DNA of 30,686 bases, from contig JBBRNH010000073.1 of assembly GCA_038230415.1 (NCBI GenBank), positions 1 to 30,686 on the forward strand. Direction: 5' to 3'. The notes beneath the pieces are model-generated. The model ran no database searches and was not told where the DNA came from. It saw only the letters and a program-made list of their open reading frames with translations. The position numbers were made by a program, and so were the translations under genes. The stretch comes from JBBRNH01 sp038230415 (lineage in GTDB: Bacteria; Bacteroidota; Bacteroidia; Cytophagales; Spirosomataceae). Shown piece after piece: positions 8,443 to 16,772 of the stretch (positions are counted from its first letter, which is position 1; every line of letters starts with the position of its first letter).

Positions 8443-9981
8443 ATGAAAAAGCAATTCATTACCCTGTTCTTCAGCATTATAGTTATATCAACAACCGCCC
8501 AGAACCGCGTCACGGTCAACGCCGGGGATGGCAAAACCGTGATTAACCGGCACATCTACGGGCATTTTGCCGAGCATCTGGGCCGGTGCATTTACGACGG
8601 ATTTTACGTGGGCGAAGGCAACGCCAAAATCCCCAATACCAACGGCGTTCGGAACGACGTGGTGGCGGCTTTGAAGCGGCTGAAAATCCCGAATCTGCGG
8701 TGGCCGGGCGGCTGCTTTGCCGACACCTACCACTGGAAAGACGGCATCGGACCGAAAGCCAAACGCCCCTCAATGGTCAACACCTGGTGGGGCGGGGTCA
8801 CGGAAGACAACAGCTTCGGTACGCACGACTTCCTGAATATGTGCGAGTTGCTCGGCACCGAGCCGTATCTGGCGGGTAACGTCGGCAGCGGCACCGTGCA
8901 GGACTTAACCGAGTGGGTGCAGTACGTCAACTTCCCCAAAAACAGCCCCATGTCTAACCTGCGGCAGCAAAATGGCCGCGCTACTCCCTGGAATGTGCGG
9001 TTCTGGGGCGTGGGTAACGAAACCTGGGGCTGTGGCGGCAACATGAAACCCGATTATTATGCCAACGTCTACCGGCAATACAGCACGTTTATGGCTCCGC
9101 AGGTGGGCAACGGGCGCATTTTCCGCATCGCATCCGGGGCCAATTCCGACAACTACGACTGGACCGAGACGCTGATGAAAAACATCCCGGCCAACATGAT
9201 GGAGGGGTTAGCCATGCACCATTACTCGGTCATTGACTGGAACAAGAAAGGCCCCGCCACCGGATTTTCCGAAGATCAGTATTTCCAGACCATGCAACGC
9301 GCCCTGCTCATGGACGAGCTGATCCAGAAACATTCGGCCATCATGGATCAGTACGACCCGCAGAAAAAAGTGGCCCTCGTGGTGGACGAATGGGGCGGCT
9401 GGTATGACGTGGAGCCGGGGACGAACGCGGGATTTTTGTACCAGCAAAACTCGATGCGCGACGCGATGCTGGCGGGCTGCACGCTCAACATCTTCCACAA
9501 ACACGCCGACCGCGTTCGGATGGCGAATCTGGCCCAGGCCATCAACGTGTTGCAGGCCGTGATCCTGACCGAAGGCCCCAAGATGCTCCTCACCCCGACC
9601 TATCACGTGCTGGAAATGTACAATGTTCATCAGGATGCAACGCTGCTGCCGGTTGAGATTCAATCCGATGATTATCAGTTCGGTAACGACAAACTGCCCG
9701 CCGTATCAGCATCGGCCTCGCGGGATAAGGCCGGGAAAATTCATATCTCATTGGTCAACATCGACACCGGGAAACCACAGACGATCTCGGTCAGTTTGAG
9801 CGAGTTGACAGCGACGACCGTGACGGGTCGCATCCTGACGGCGGCTACCGTGCAGGCGCACAACACGTTTCAGAATCCCACTGCCGTGCAGCCGGTGGCG
9901 TTTACGGGTGCCAAGCTGAGCGGCAACGACCTGACCGTAACCCTACCGCCCGTGTCGGTGGTGGTGCTGGAACTGAATTAA
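8443..9981 (+). CDS. Exported alpha-L-arabinofuranosidase, GH51
   Basis: Glycoside hydrolase family 51 enzyme releasing L-arabinose from arabinan, arabinoxylan or arabino-oligosaccharides. 512 residues. An N-terminal signal peptide (MKKQFITLFFSIIVISTTAQ) implies export; no lipobox cysteine is seen, so it is probably periplasmic or secreted. The acid/base is E193 in GVGNETWGCGG and the nucleophile E316 in VVDEWGGWYDVE. The C-terminal part (about 400-512) is the expected beta-sandwich. It sits between araA and araD with gaps of 18 and 14 bases, so substrate release and sugar catabolism are expressed together. Confidence 0.95.
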   Translation: MKKQFITLFFSIIVISTTAQNRVTVNAGDGKTVINRHIYGHFAEHLGRCIYDGFYVGEGNAKIPNTNGVRNDVVAALKRLKIPNLRWPGGCFADTYHWKDGIGPKAKRPSMVNTWWGGVTEDNSFGTHDFLNMCELLGTEPYLAGNVGSGTVQDLTEWVQYVNFPKNSPMSNLRQQNGRATPWNVRFWGVGNETWGCGGNMKPDYYANVYRQYSTFMAPQVGNGRIFRIASGANSDNYDWTETLMKNIPANMMEGLAMHHYSVIDWNKKGPATGFSEDQYFQTMQRALLMDELIQKHSAIMDQYDPQKKVALVVDEWGGWYDVEPGTNAGFLYQQNSMRDAMLAGCTLNIFHKHADRVRMANLAQAINVLQAVILTEGPKMLLTPTYHVLEMYNVHQDATLLPVEIQSDDYQFGNDKLPAVSASASRDKAGKIHISLVNIDTGKPQTISVSLSELTATTVTGRILTAATVQAHNTFQNPTAVQPVAFTGAKLSGNDLTVTLPPVSVVVLELN

Positions 9982-9995
9982 ACCCCGCCCTGACC

Positions 9996-10694
9996 ATGTA
10001 CCAGACTCTGAAAGACGAATGTTACGAGGCCAATATGGAGCTTCCCCGGCTGGGGTTAGTGTTGTTCACGTTCGGTAACGTCAGTGCCGTTGACCGCGAC
10101 CGGGGCATGTTTGCCATCAAGCCGAGCGGGGTGCCGTACCCCAAACTCACCCCCGCCGACATCGTGATTTGTGATTATGACGGGCGGGTGGTGGATGGTA
10201 CGCTGCGCCCGTCGTCAGACACCAAAACCCACGCGCTGCTCTACAAAACCTGGGCCGACATTGGCGGCATTGTCCATACCCACAGCACCTACGCCGTGGC
10301 CTGGGCGCAGGCCGGGCTTGACATTCCGGTCTTCGGCACCACCCACGCCGACCATACCCACCACGACATCCCCTGCGCCCCCGCCCTGACCGATGCCCAG
10401 ATTGCCGGTGATTATGAACACGAAACCGGCAATCAGATTATTGATCTGTTTGCCCGGAAAGGACTGTCACACAACGAAGTAGAGATGGTTCTGTTGCAAC
10501 ATCACGGGCCGATTACGTGGGGCAAAACCGCCGAAAAAGCCGTTTATAACTCCGCCGTATTGGAAGAAATTGCCCGGATGGCCTACCTGACGCGGCAACT
10601 CAACCCCGACACGGCCCGGCTCAACGACGCGCTGCGGACCAAACATTACGAACGCAAGCACGGCACCAACGCCTACTACGGGCAGGGCTGCTGA
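9996..10694 (+). CDS. araD: L-ribulose-5-phosphate 4-epimerase
   Basis: Zinc-dependent class II aldolase-like epimerase making D-xylulose-5-phosphate from L-ribulose-5-phosphate, the last step before the pentose phosphate pathway. 232 residues against 231 in E. coli AraD. Substrate-loop motifs GNVSAVDR and KPSGVPYPKL are present, with SSDTKTH (D75) and zinc ligands H94 and H96 (HTHS) and H170 (QHHGPITWG). TTHADH is also as in AraD. This spacing fits AraD better than fuculose-phosphate aldolase. It ends 41 bases before the symporter gene. Confidence 0.97.
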   Translation: MYQTLKDECYEANMELPRLGLVLFTFGNVSAVDRDRGMFAIKPSGVPYPKLTPADIVICDYDGRVVDGTLRPSSDTKTHALLYKTWADIGGIVHTHSTYAVAWAQAGLDIPVFGTTHADHTHHDIPCAPALTDAQIAGDYEHETGNQIIDLFARKGLSHNEVEMVLLQHHGPITWGKTAEKAVYNSAVLEEIARMAYLTRQLNPDTARLNDALRTKHYERKHGTNAYYGQGC

Positions 10695-10734
10695 TTATTG
10701 ACTAATCACTGCTTACTCCTAAACCTAACCCCCT
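10695..10734 (+). repeat. Possible single-arm heptamer repeat (araD-symporter gap)
   Basis: The gap can be read as 7-base words TTATTGA, CTAATCA, CTGCTTA, CTCCTAA, ACCTAAC, with CT..T.A recurring. Its reverse complement recalls the GTGATTG/GTGGTTA words at 20471-20505. There is no opposing arm, so if it belongs to the same family it is a remnant. Weak call. Confidence 0.3.
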
Positions 10735-10735
10735 C

Positions 10736-12406
10736 ATGAAACTCGGACTCGAACCCACCGACTACGTTATTTTCTTAGTCTATTTCGTCATCGTTGCCAG
10801 CTACGGCTACTGGGTCTATCGCAACAAGGGCAAGCAAACCGCCGACAGCAAAGACTTCTTTCTGGCCGAAGGATCGCTGACGTGGTGGGCCATCGGCGCG
10901 TCAATCATCGCGTCGAACATCTCCGCCGAGCAGTTTATCGGGATGAGCGGGCAGGCGTTTCAGTTGGGGCTGGCGATCTCGGTTTATGAACTCGTCGGCG
11001 GGCTGTCGTTGGTGGTGATCGCCATTTATTTCCTGCCGATGTACATCCGCAACAAGATTTATACCATGCCGCAGTTTCTGCAACTGCGCTACGACAAACG
11101 GCTGGCTACGATTATGGCTGTATTCTGGCTGTTTCTGTACATCATGGTCAATCTCACGTCAATCATTTACCTCGGTGCGTTGAGTATCGAGAAAATGACC
11201 GGGTTCAGTTTTATGTTGTGCGCCCTGTTTCTGACCGTCTTTGCCGTCTTTATCACCCTCGGCGGCATGAAAGTAATTGGCTATACCGACGTGATTCAGG
11301 TGGTTTGCTTGGTGGTGGGTGGCTTAGCAACGACCTACTTGGCCCTGAATCTGCTTTCGGATAAAGTGGGTACGGGCGCGGGTCTGTTGGAGGGGCTGAG
11401 CCTGATTCGGCAGAAGGCCGATAGCCACCTGCATATGATTTTTGAGCCGGGGCAATACGCCGTTCACGATGGGCGCGGGGGCATGAGCGATGCGTATAAC
11501 CAACTGCCGGGCATCATGATGTTTATCATTGGCGGGCAGTGGATCGTGAATTTTAACTACTTCGGCTGCAACCAATACATGATTCAACGCGCCCTCGGTG
11601 CCGACCTGCCCACCGCCCGCAACGGAGTGTTGTTTGCCGCTTTCCTCAAACTGCTGATGCCGTTTATCGTGGTGCTGCCCGGTCTGGCGGCCTACGTGCT
11701 GTTTCAGGAAAACGCCGATGTCGCTATCGTCGGGGGCATCACCGATACGAATCTGGCCGGGGTTGCCATCGTCAAGCCCGACAACGCCTACCCCGTGCTG
11801 CTCAACATTTTGCCGACCGGACTAAAAGGCCTAGCCTTTGCGGCTTTGGTGGCGGCAATTGTGGCTTCGCTGGCGGGCAAGGCCAACAGCATCTCCACAA
11901 TCTATATGCTCGACATCCACCGGAAATTCTTCGAGCCGAACCTGAGCGAGAAAAAAACCGTCTGGTTAGGGCGGGTTGTCATTGTCATCTCGTTCGGTAT
12001 CGCCCTGTTAATCAGTCCGTTATTGAAAAATTTTGGGCAGGGGTTTGAGTACATTCAGGAATACACCGGGTTTATCTCGCCGGGGATTCTGTGCATCTTC
12101 TTGCTGGGGATGTTCTGGAAACGGGCCACCGCCAACGGCGCACTGGCGGCTGCGATGCTGAGTATTCCGCTCTCGGCCCTGCTCAAATTTCAGGTGCCGA
12201 CCATGCCGTTCCTGAACCGGATGGGAACCGTTTTCTGGGTTTGCGTGGTGGTGCAGGTCGCCATTAGCCTGCTCGAATCGCGGGGGAAAAACAGCCCGAA
12301 CGCCTTTGCCGTTGACAGCACCTGGTTCCGTACCAATCTGCCGTTTCGGTTGGGTGCGCTCACCGTTTGCGGACTGCTGGCAGTGGTGTACGTCGTTTTC
12401 TGGTAA
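10736..12406 (+). CDS. Sodium/solute symporter (SSS/SGLT family), probable arabinose importer
   Basis: Inner-membrane permease of 556 residues with about 14 hydrophobic segments. It has the SSS N-terminus (DYVIFLVYFVIVASYGYWVY), then DFFLAEGSLTWWAIGASIIASNISAEQFIGMSGQAF, matching the sodium- and sugar-site region of SGLT-type transporters. ALVAAIVASLAGKANSISTIYMLDI fits the conserved late segment that contributes to the sodium site. As the last gene of the arabinose operon it most likely imports L-arabinose with sodium. The substrate is inferred from context. No SusC/SusD pair is present nearby. Confidence 0.93.
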   Translation: MKLGLEPTDYVIFLVYFVIVASYGYWVYRNKGKQTADSKDFFLAEGSLTWWAIGASIIASNISAEQFIGMSGQAFQLGLAISVYELVGGLSLVVIAIYFLPMYIRNKIYTMPQFLQLRYDKRLATIMAVFWLFLYIMVNLTSIIYLGALSIEKMTGFSFMLCALFLTVFAVFITLGGMKVIGYTDVIQVVCLVVGGLATTYLALNLLSDKVGTGAGLLEGLSLIRQKADSHLHMIFEPGQYAVHDGRGGMSDAYNQLPGIMMFIIGGQWIVNFNYFGCNQYMIQRALGADLPTARNGVLFAAFLKLLMPFIVVLPGLAAYVLFQENADVAIVGGITDTNLAGVAIVKPDNAYPVLLNILPTGLKGLAFAALVAAIVASLAGKANSISTIYMLDIHRKFFEPNLSEKKTVWLGRVVIVISFGIALLISPLLKNFGQGFEYIQEYTGFISPGILCIFLLGMFWKRATANGALAAAMLSIPLSALLKFQVPTMPFLNRMGTVFWVCVVVQVAISLLESRGKNSPNAFAVDSTWFRTNLPFRLGALTVCGLLAVVYVVFW

Positions 12407-12426
12407 TGCCTGACCAATTGGTTGGC

Positions 12427-13023
12427 TCACATAATCCGGTCGCTGTGTTCGCTGGCAAACGCCGACCACGCGCCTTTCCGGTTCTTGGCGTTCGAGACCA
12501 CCGGCATCGCGTTCTCGTGAAAATGGTGGCAGATGGCGATTGCCAGCGCGTCGGTGGCATCAAAAAATTCGGGAGCTAATTTTTCGCCTAACAGATGCTC
12601 CACCATCTGCGACACCTGCTCTTTGGTGGCGTTGCCGTTGCCCGTTACGGACTGTTTCACTTTCCGGGGGGCATATTCAACAATCGAGATATTACGCGAC
12701 AGCGCAGCAGCCATCACCACGCCTTGCGCCCGGCCCAATTTGAGCATCACCTGCACGTTCTTGCCAAAAAACGGGTCTTCAATCGCCATCTCGTCGGGCT
12801 TGTTGTCGTCAATCAGGCGGGCTATTGTCTCGTGCAGCTTTTGCAGTTTAAGCTGGTAGGTCGTGTATTTGTTGAGCTTGATAACCCCGTACTGAATCAT
12901 CCTGATTTTGCCTTGCAAAACGCCAATCACGCCGTAGCCCGCAATCTGGGTGCCGGGGTCAACGCCAAGAATAATTTTCTCGGTCGGGATTGGGGGCGTA
13001 GTTTTGGGGCTGGCTGAAACCAT
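12427..13023 (-). CDS. ruvC: RuvC, Holliday junction resolvase
   Basis: Endonuclease that cuts four-way junctions made during recombinational repair, acting with RuvAB. 198 residues, with a ~14-residue Pro/Thr N-terminal extension before the usual start of the fold. The four acidic catalytic residues are visible: D22 (ILGVDPGTQIAGYGV), E82 (MAIEDPFFGKNVQ), and D155 and D158 (FFDATDALAIAICHH). The basic segment APRKVKQSVTGNGNATKEQV is the classic RuvC signature. It is convergent with the symporter gene (20-base gap) and divergent from the flippase-like gene. Confidence 0.97.
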   Translation of the reverse strand: MVSASPKTTPPIPTEKIILGVDPGTQIAGYGVIGVLQGKIRMIQYGVIKLNKYTTYQLKLQKLHETIARLIDDNKPDEMAIEDPFFGKNVQVMLKLGRAQGVVMAAALSRNISIVEYAPRKVKQSVTGNGNATKEQVSQMVEHLLGEKLAPEFFDATDALAIAICHHFHENAMPVVSNAKNRKGAWSAFASEHSDRIM

Positions 13024-13080
13024 TGTCGGGCGATGCTGTTTTCTGCAAAGTAACGTTTTCTTCCCTGTTTTGCTACCTCT

Positions 13081-14019
13081 TTGCTACCTCAGATACCAAA
13101 AATAGCCTTTTTCTGGCTCAAAGCGGCCCTGTTTGCCGGGTTGCTGGCCTACATCGTTTACCGAATTCGGCAGCAACCGTTCGACTGGCCGTTGGTGCAA
13201 ACGCAACTCGCAACGGTGGCGTACCCGGGTTGGTGGCTGGCGGGACTCGTGCTGCTCATGCCCCTGAACTGGGGTCTGGAAGCCCGGAAATGGCAGCTTC
13301 TTATCCGTTCCGTCGAAGCGATTTCATTCGCCGAAGCGTATCAGGCTGTTTTGGCCGGTACGTCGCTGGGCTTTGCCCTGCCCGCCATCGTGGGCGATGC
13401 CGCCGGGCGGGTGCTGGCGTTGCGGTCGGGGAGCCGGGCCGGTGGAGTAGTTGCGTCATTAGTGTCGGGCGGGTTGCAATTTTACGTGGCCGTTGGCTTT
13501 GGGGCGGTGGCGTGGGCCTGGCAGGTGCGTTCGGTGCCGGGGCGAGATACGGTGTCGGGCCGGGTGTTGCTGGCGTTGCTGGCCGGTATGACGCTGACGG
13601 GCGCGTTGCTGTTGGTATTTCGCCCAAAAATTGGGACTGTGAATTTGCCGGTTGTGGGCCGGTTTGCGCTGCCGCCGTTCGCTACCTTGCCGGTACCGCT
13701 GGGACTGGCCGTGCTGCGGTATCTGACGTTTTCGCTCCAGTTTTATTTCGCGCTGAATCTGTACGGCCTTGCCTTGCCCGCGCCCGATACTGCGGCTGGA
13801 ATCGGGCTGGTGTTTCTGGCAAAAACCATCACGCCTGCGTTCAATGTGCTGAGTGATCTGGGTGTTCGGGAGGCAGCCGCGCTGTGGGTGTTTGCGCCAT
13901 ACAACCTGCCCGCGCCGGTGCTGATTTTGGCAACACTCACGCTCTGGGCGGCCAATGTGCTGCTGCCGGTGCTGGTGGGGTTGGTTTGGGTGTGGCGGCT
14001 GAATTTGTCAAAAATATGA
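13081..14019 (+). CDS. Flippase-like integral membrane protein (UPF0104/LPG-synthase transmembrane family)
   Basis: 312 residues with about eight hydrophobic helices: LKAALFAGLLAYIVYRI at the N-terminus, then WWLAGLVLLMPLNWGLEARKW, and a segment SFAEAYQAVLAGTSLGFALPAIVGDAAGRVLAL that is typical of the flippase-like domain shared with MprF and AglD. The late DLGVREAAALWVF segment also fits. It may translocate or modify a lipid-linked substrate in the inner membrane; the substrate is unknown. TTG at 13081 is the only start codon between the upstream in-frame stop (13051) and the first helix. Its stop overlaps the next gene by four bases (ATGA), implying coupling to the glycosyltransferase. Confidence 0.8.
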   Translation: MLPQIPKIAFFWLKAALFAGLLAYIVYRIRQQPFDWPLVQTQLATVAYPGWWLAGLVLLMPLNWGLEARKWQLLIRSVEAISFAEAYQAVLAGTSLGFALPAIVGDAAGRVLALRSGSRAGGVVASLVSGGLQFYVAVGFGAVAWAWQVRSVPGRDTVSGRVLLALLAGMTLTGALLLVFRPKIGTVNLPVVGRFALPPFATLPVPLGLAVLRYLTFSLQFYFALNLYGLALPAPDTAAGIGLVFLAKTITPAFNVLSDLGVREAAALWVFAPYNLPAPVLILATLTLWAANVLLPVLVGLVWVWRLNLSKI

Positions 14020-15149
14020 TCGTTTTTCTGCTCACAATCAGCGTTTTATACGCATTCTTTACCCTTGCCCTTGCCATAACCTGGTGGCGAATCCCGGTGC
14101 AAACGGCCCGGCCCGATGTCAATGCACAGCCCGGAGCCTTGCCGCGCATCACCGTTGTGATTCCCGTTCGGAACGAAGCCGCCAACCTGCCCGCGTTACT
14201 GGCTGACCTGAACGCCCAGACTTACCTCAATTTTGAGGTCATCGTGGCCGACGATGCCTCCACCGATGGTACGCTTGCGATTGCCCAATCGTATGCCGCA
14301 CAAAGCCGTTTCTTGCTCACGCCCTTGCCGTTGTCGGACATAAAAACGGCTTCGCCCAAAAAACGCGCCATCACCGAAAGCATCCGCATCGCCACCGGCG
14401 ACCTGATTCTGACCACCGATGGCGATTGCCGCGTGGGGCCGGGCTGGGTGGCCGCCTTCGCCGATTTTTATGCCCGACACCAACCAAGAATGATGACCGG
14501 CCCGGTTACGTTTACCAACACAAACACGGTGTTCAGCGCATTACAAACCGTTGAATTCGCCAGTCTGATCGGTTCCGGGGCCTGCACACTGGCCTGGGGC
14601 CGCCCAACGATGTGTAACGGGGCTAACCTGTGTTACGAAAAACGGGTCTTTGCCGAAGTCGGCGGGTTTGCCGGGGTTGACCATCTGGCATCGGGCGATG
14701 ATGAACTGCTGATGCACAAGATTGCCGAACAATACCCAAACGGGGTTCGTTTCCTGAAAAACCGGGCCGTTATTGTCGAGACTGACGCGCATGGCTCGTT
14801 GCAATCGTTTTATAATCAGCGGAAACGCTGGGCGAGTAAATGGCGTACTTACCGGAGTTGGCAACCCTCGGTGCTGGCGGTGTTTGTGTTTTTGAGCAAC
14901 GTGGCCCCGGTGCTGGCATTGGTTGGCTGGCTACTCGGCTGGTGGGGTGGGGGCGTGCCGTTGACGGTGGCCGCGATGAAGGTGTTGCCGGAGGTTTTGT
15001 TTTTAGGCAGTATTCTTGTTTTTTTACAAAAAAAATGGGCTGTTCCCTGGATTTTACCAACGGCGGCAGTCTATCCGTTCTACGTGATTTTCTTCGGTTT
15101 AGCTGCCCAGCGCAAAGGCTACCAATGGAAAGGACGAAACTTACAGTAG
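14016..15149 (+). CDS. Family 2 glycosyltransferase, membrane-bound
   Basis: 377 residues. An N-terminal membrane helix (about 1-24) precedes a GT-A fold: TVVIPVRNEAANLPALLADL, DDASTDGT (D79-D80) for nucleotide-sugar binding, a DGD metal motif at 135-137, GDDE at 227-230 and Q268-W272 (QRKRW), the Q/RxxRW motif of processive transferases. Two or three helices close the C-terminus (about 285-375). This resembles chitin/hyaluronan/poly-GlcNAc-type enzymes and anchored glycolipid transferases; donor and acceptor cannot be told. The ATG overlaps the flippase-like gene's stop. A NodB deacetylase gene follows after 66 bases, so the product may be N-acetylated. Confidence 0.88.
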   Translation: MIVFLLTISVLYAFFTLALAITWWRIPVQTARPDVNAQPGALPRITVVIPVRNEAANLPALLADLNAQTYLNFEVIVADDASTDGTLAIAQSYAAQSRFLLTPLPLSDIKTASPKKRAITESIRIATGDLILTTDGDCRVGPGWVAAFADFYARHQPRMMTGPVTFTNTNTVFSALQTVEFASLIGSGACTLAWGRPTMCNGANLCYEKRVFAEVGGFAGVDHLASGDDELLMHKIAEQYPNGVRFLKNRAVIVETDAHGSLQSFYNQRKRWASKWRTYRSWQPSVLAVFVFLSNVAPVLALVGWLLGWWGGGVPLTVAAMKVLPEVLFLGSILVFLQKKWAVPWILPTAAVYPFYVIFFGLAAQRKGYQWKGRNLQ

Positions 15150-15215
15150 CCGGTTTGCGGTTTCGAGCATACAGCCGTCAGTAGCATATCATCAACCATA
15201 AACTGAACACTGATC

Positions 15216-15863
15216 TTGTCTTTTTTCCTTCATAAGTCGAACATTCTGCTCCGAACCGTTTACCCGGAGTTTACGTGGCGCGTGGATAATGACCATGAAC
15301 CAACGATTTACCTCACGTTTGACGACGGCCCGATACCCGATGTGACCGAGTTTGTGTTGGAGCAGTTGGATAAATTTGCGGCTCAGGCTACGTTTTTCTG
15401 CATTGGCGATAACGTTCGCAAACACCGCGACGTGTTTTACCAGGTCGTAGAAGCCGGGCATCTCATTGGCAACCACACCTTCAACCACCTCAACGGCTGG
15501 AAAACCGACGATGAACGCTATCTTGAAAATATCCAACAGTGCCAGCAGCAGTTGGGTATCGAAACCGCGCTGTTTCGCCCGCCGTATGGCCGCATCAAAA
15601 AAAGTCAGGCACTCGGTGTTCTGGGTGCGTATTCGGTGATTATGTGGGATGTGCTGTCGGGCGATTTCGATCAGTCGCTGGCTGCTGAAGTTTGCCTGCG
15701 AAAAACTATTCATTACACCGAACCCGGCTCGATTGTGGTGTTTCACGACAGCCTCAAAGCCTGGCCTACGATGCGCTATGTGCTGCCCCGCGCCCTGGCT
15801 CACTTTGCCGAGCGTGGCTATCAGTTCAGGGCCGTGCCGCAACCAGAATACGTGTATGTTTGA
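15216..15863 (+). CDS. Polysaccharide deacetylase (NodB/CE4)
   Basis: Metal-dependent deacetylase acting on N-acetylated sugars in envelope polymers or peptidoglycan. 215 residues, essentially the bare NodB domain. All five motifs are seen: TFDDGP (34-39), NHTFNH (H87, H91), RPPYG (121-125), WDVLSGDFD (about 144-152) and VVFHDS (H177). No clear signal peptide is seen, so its location is unsure. TTG at 15216 gives the N-terminus SFFLHKSNILLRTVYPEFTWRV expected for relatives; no ATG lies before motif 1. It probably works with the upstream glycosyltransferase. A heptamer-repeat element begins directly after the stop. Confidence 0.93.
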   Translation: MSFFLHKSNILLRTVYPEFTWRVDNDHEPTIYLTFDDGPIPDVTEFVLEQLDKFAAQATFFCIGDNVRKHRDVFYQVVEAGHLIGNHTFNHLNGWKTDDERYLENIQQCQQQLGIETALFRPPYGRIKKSQALGVLGAYSVIMWDVLSGDFDQSLAAEVCLRKTIHYTEPGSIVVFHDSLKAWPTMRYVLPRALAHFAERGYQFRAVPQPEYVYV

Positions 15864-15996
15864 TAAAAGTCAAAACGGGGCCGCCCGTGCGGTCAAAAGT
15901 CTAATGTCGAAAGTCGGCTGACGCACGATAGACCCAACCTTTGACCTTCGACTTTTGACCTTCGACTTTTGACTTTCGACTTTCGACTTTTGACTT
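15864..15996 (+). repeat. Heptamer-repeat hairpin element, GACTTTY/RRGTCRA type (deacetylase-tatD gap)
   Basis: The right arm (15941-15996) is eight uninterrupted 7-base words of the form TYGACYT: TTGACCT, TCGACTT, TTGACCT, TCGACTT, TTGACTT, TCGACTT, TCGACTT, TTGACTT. The left arm (15890-15917) has the complementary words CGGTCAA, AAGTCTA, ATGTCGA, AAGTCGG, and a further AAAGTCAA lies at 15866-15873. The element starts right after the deacetylase stop. Its eighth right-arm word supplies the TTG start codon of tatD. Confidence 0.88.
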
Positions 15997-16772
15997 ATTT
16001 CGATACCCACGCCCATATTTACGACGAAGCCTTTGCCGAAGACCGCCCGGCCATGCTCGCCGAGGCCCACCGGCAGGGCATTACCGAAATCTGGATGCCC
16101 AACTGCGACAGCACCACCATTGCCCCGATGCTCGAACTGGCCGATGCCGCCCCTGACCGCTACCGCCCCATGATGGGCCTGCACCCGACCTACGTGAACG
16201 AGACGATGGACAGCGAACTGCAAACAGTGGAAAACTGGCTCAACCAGCGTGATTTTCTGGCCGTTGGTGAAATCGGGCTGGATTTTTACTGGGACCTAAC
16301 CCACGTTGACCGGCAGTTTGTGGCCTTTGAGACCCAACTCCGCTGGGCTGCTGAACGCGGGCTGTTTGTTTCGATGCACACCCGTTCCGGCCACACCCGT
16401 AACGCCTTCGCCGAAGCCGCCGACATGATCGAAAAACTGGCTTTGCCGGGCTTAACGGGCATTTTTCACTGTTTTGTCGGTACGCTCGATGAAGCCCGTC
16501 GCGCTGTTGAGATGGGTTTTCTGCTGGGTATTGGTGGGGTTTCTACATTCAAAAATGGGGGTTTAGATAAAGTTTTGCCCCATATTTCTCCTGAACACAT
16601 CGTGCTGGAAACTGACGCGCCGTATCTGGCACCCGTGCCGCACCGGGGCAAACGCAACCAACCCGCCTACATCCCGGTTGTGGCCCGGCGCGTGGCCGAA
16701 CTGATGGGTATCTCATTGGAAGACGTGGCCCGGCAGACGACGAAAAACGCCGTCTTGATGTATGCTATATGA
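15990..16772 (+). CDS. TatD-family metal-dependent DNase
   Basis: 260 residues with the amidohydrolase-type TIM-barrel motifs of TatD: THAH near the N-terminus (FDTHAHIYDEAF), VGEIGLDFYW, the MHTRSGH histidine, GIFHCFVGT and the C-terminal ETDAPYLAP. Family members are cytosolic 3'-5' DNases, some linked to oxidative damage repair; this one may be TatD or the related YcfH/YabD type. The start is chosen at TTG 15990 (TYFDTHAH), which gives the normal N-terminus. Upstream in-frame codons back to 15969 are repeat sequence. Both ends lie in heptamer repeats: the start codon in one element, the last codons (LMYAI-stop) in the next. Confidence 0.9.
   Translation: MTYFDTHAHIYDEAFAEDRPAMLAEAHRQGITEIWMPNCDSTTIAPMLELADAAPDRYRPMMGLHPTYVNETMDSELQTVENWLNQRDFLAVGEIGLDFYWDLTHVDRQFVAFETQLRWAAERGLFVSMHTRSGHTRNAFAEAADMIEKLALPGLTGIFHCFVGTLDEARRAVEMGFLLGIGGVSTFKNGGLDKVLPHISPEHIVLETDAPYLAPVPHRGKRNQPAYIPVVARRVAELMGISLEDVARQTTKNAVLMYAI

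Noticed and set aside
12407..12426. Terminator between the symporter and ruvC genes
   Set aside because: The gap holds a 10-base palindrome, ACCAATTGGT (12413-12422), but it has no loop, little GC and no T-run, so it is too weak to call.
13070..13090. A direct repeat TTGCTACCTC at 13070-13079 and 13081-13090 at the start of the flippase-like gene, considered as a regulator site
   Set aside because: Only two copies, one of which contains the likely TTG start codon; no palindrome and no match to a promoter consensus.
15192..15842. A 216-residue open frame antisense to the deacetylase
   Set aside because: All five NodB motifs are encoded on the other strand; the antisense translation shows no family features.
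15864..15996. CRISPR-like array
   Set aside because: The units are 7 bases long, contiguous, degenerate and arranged as opposing arms; there are no 25-40 base repeats with unique spacers and no cas genes.
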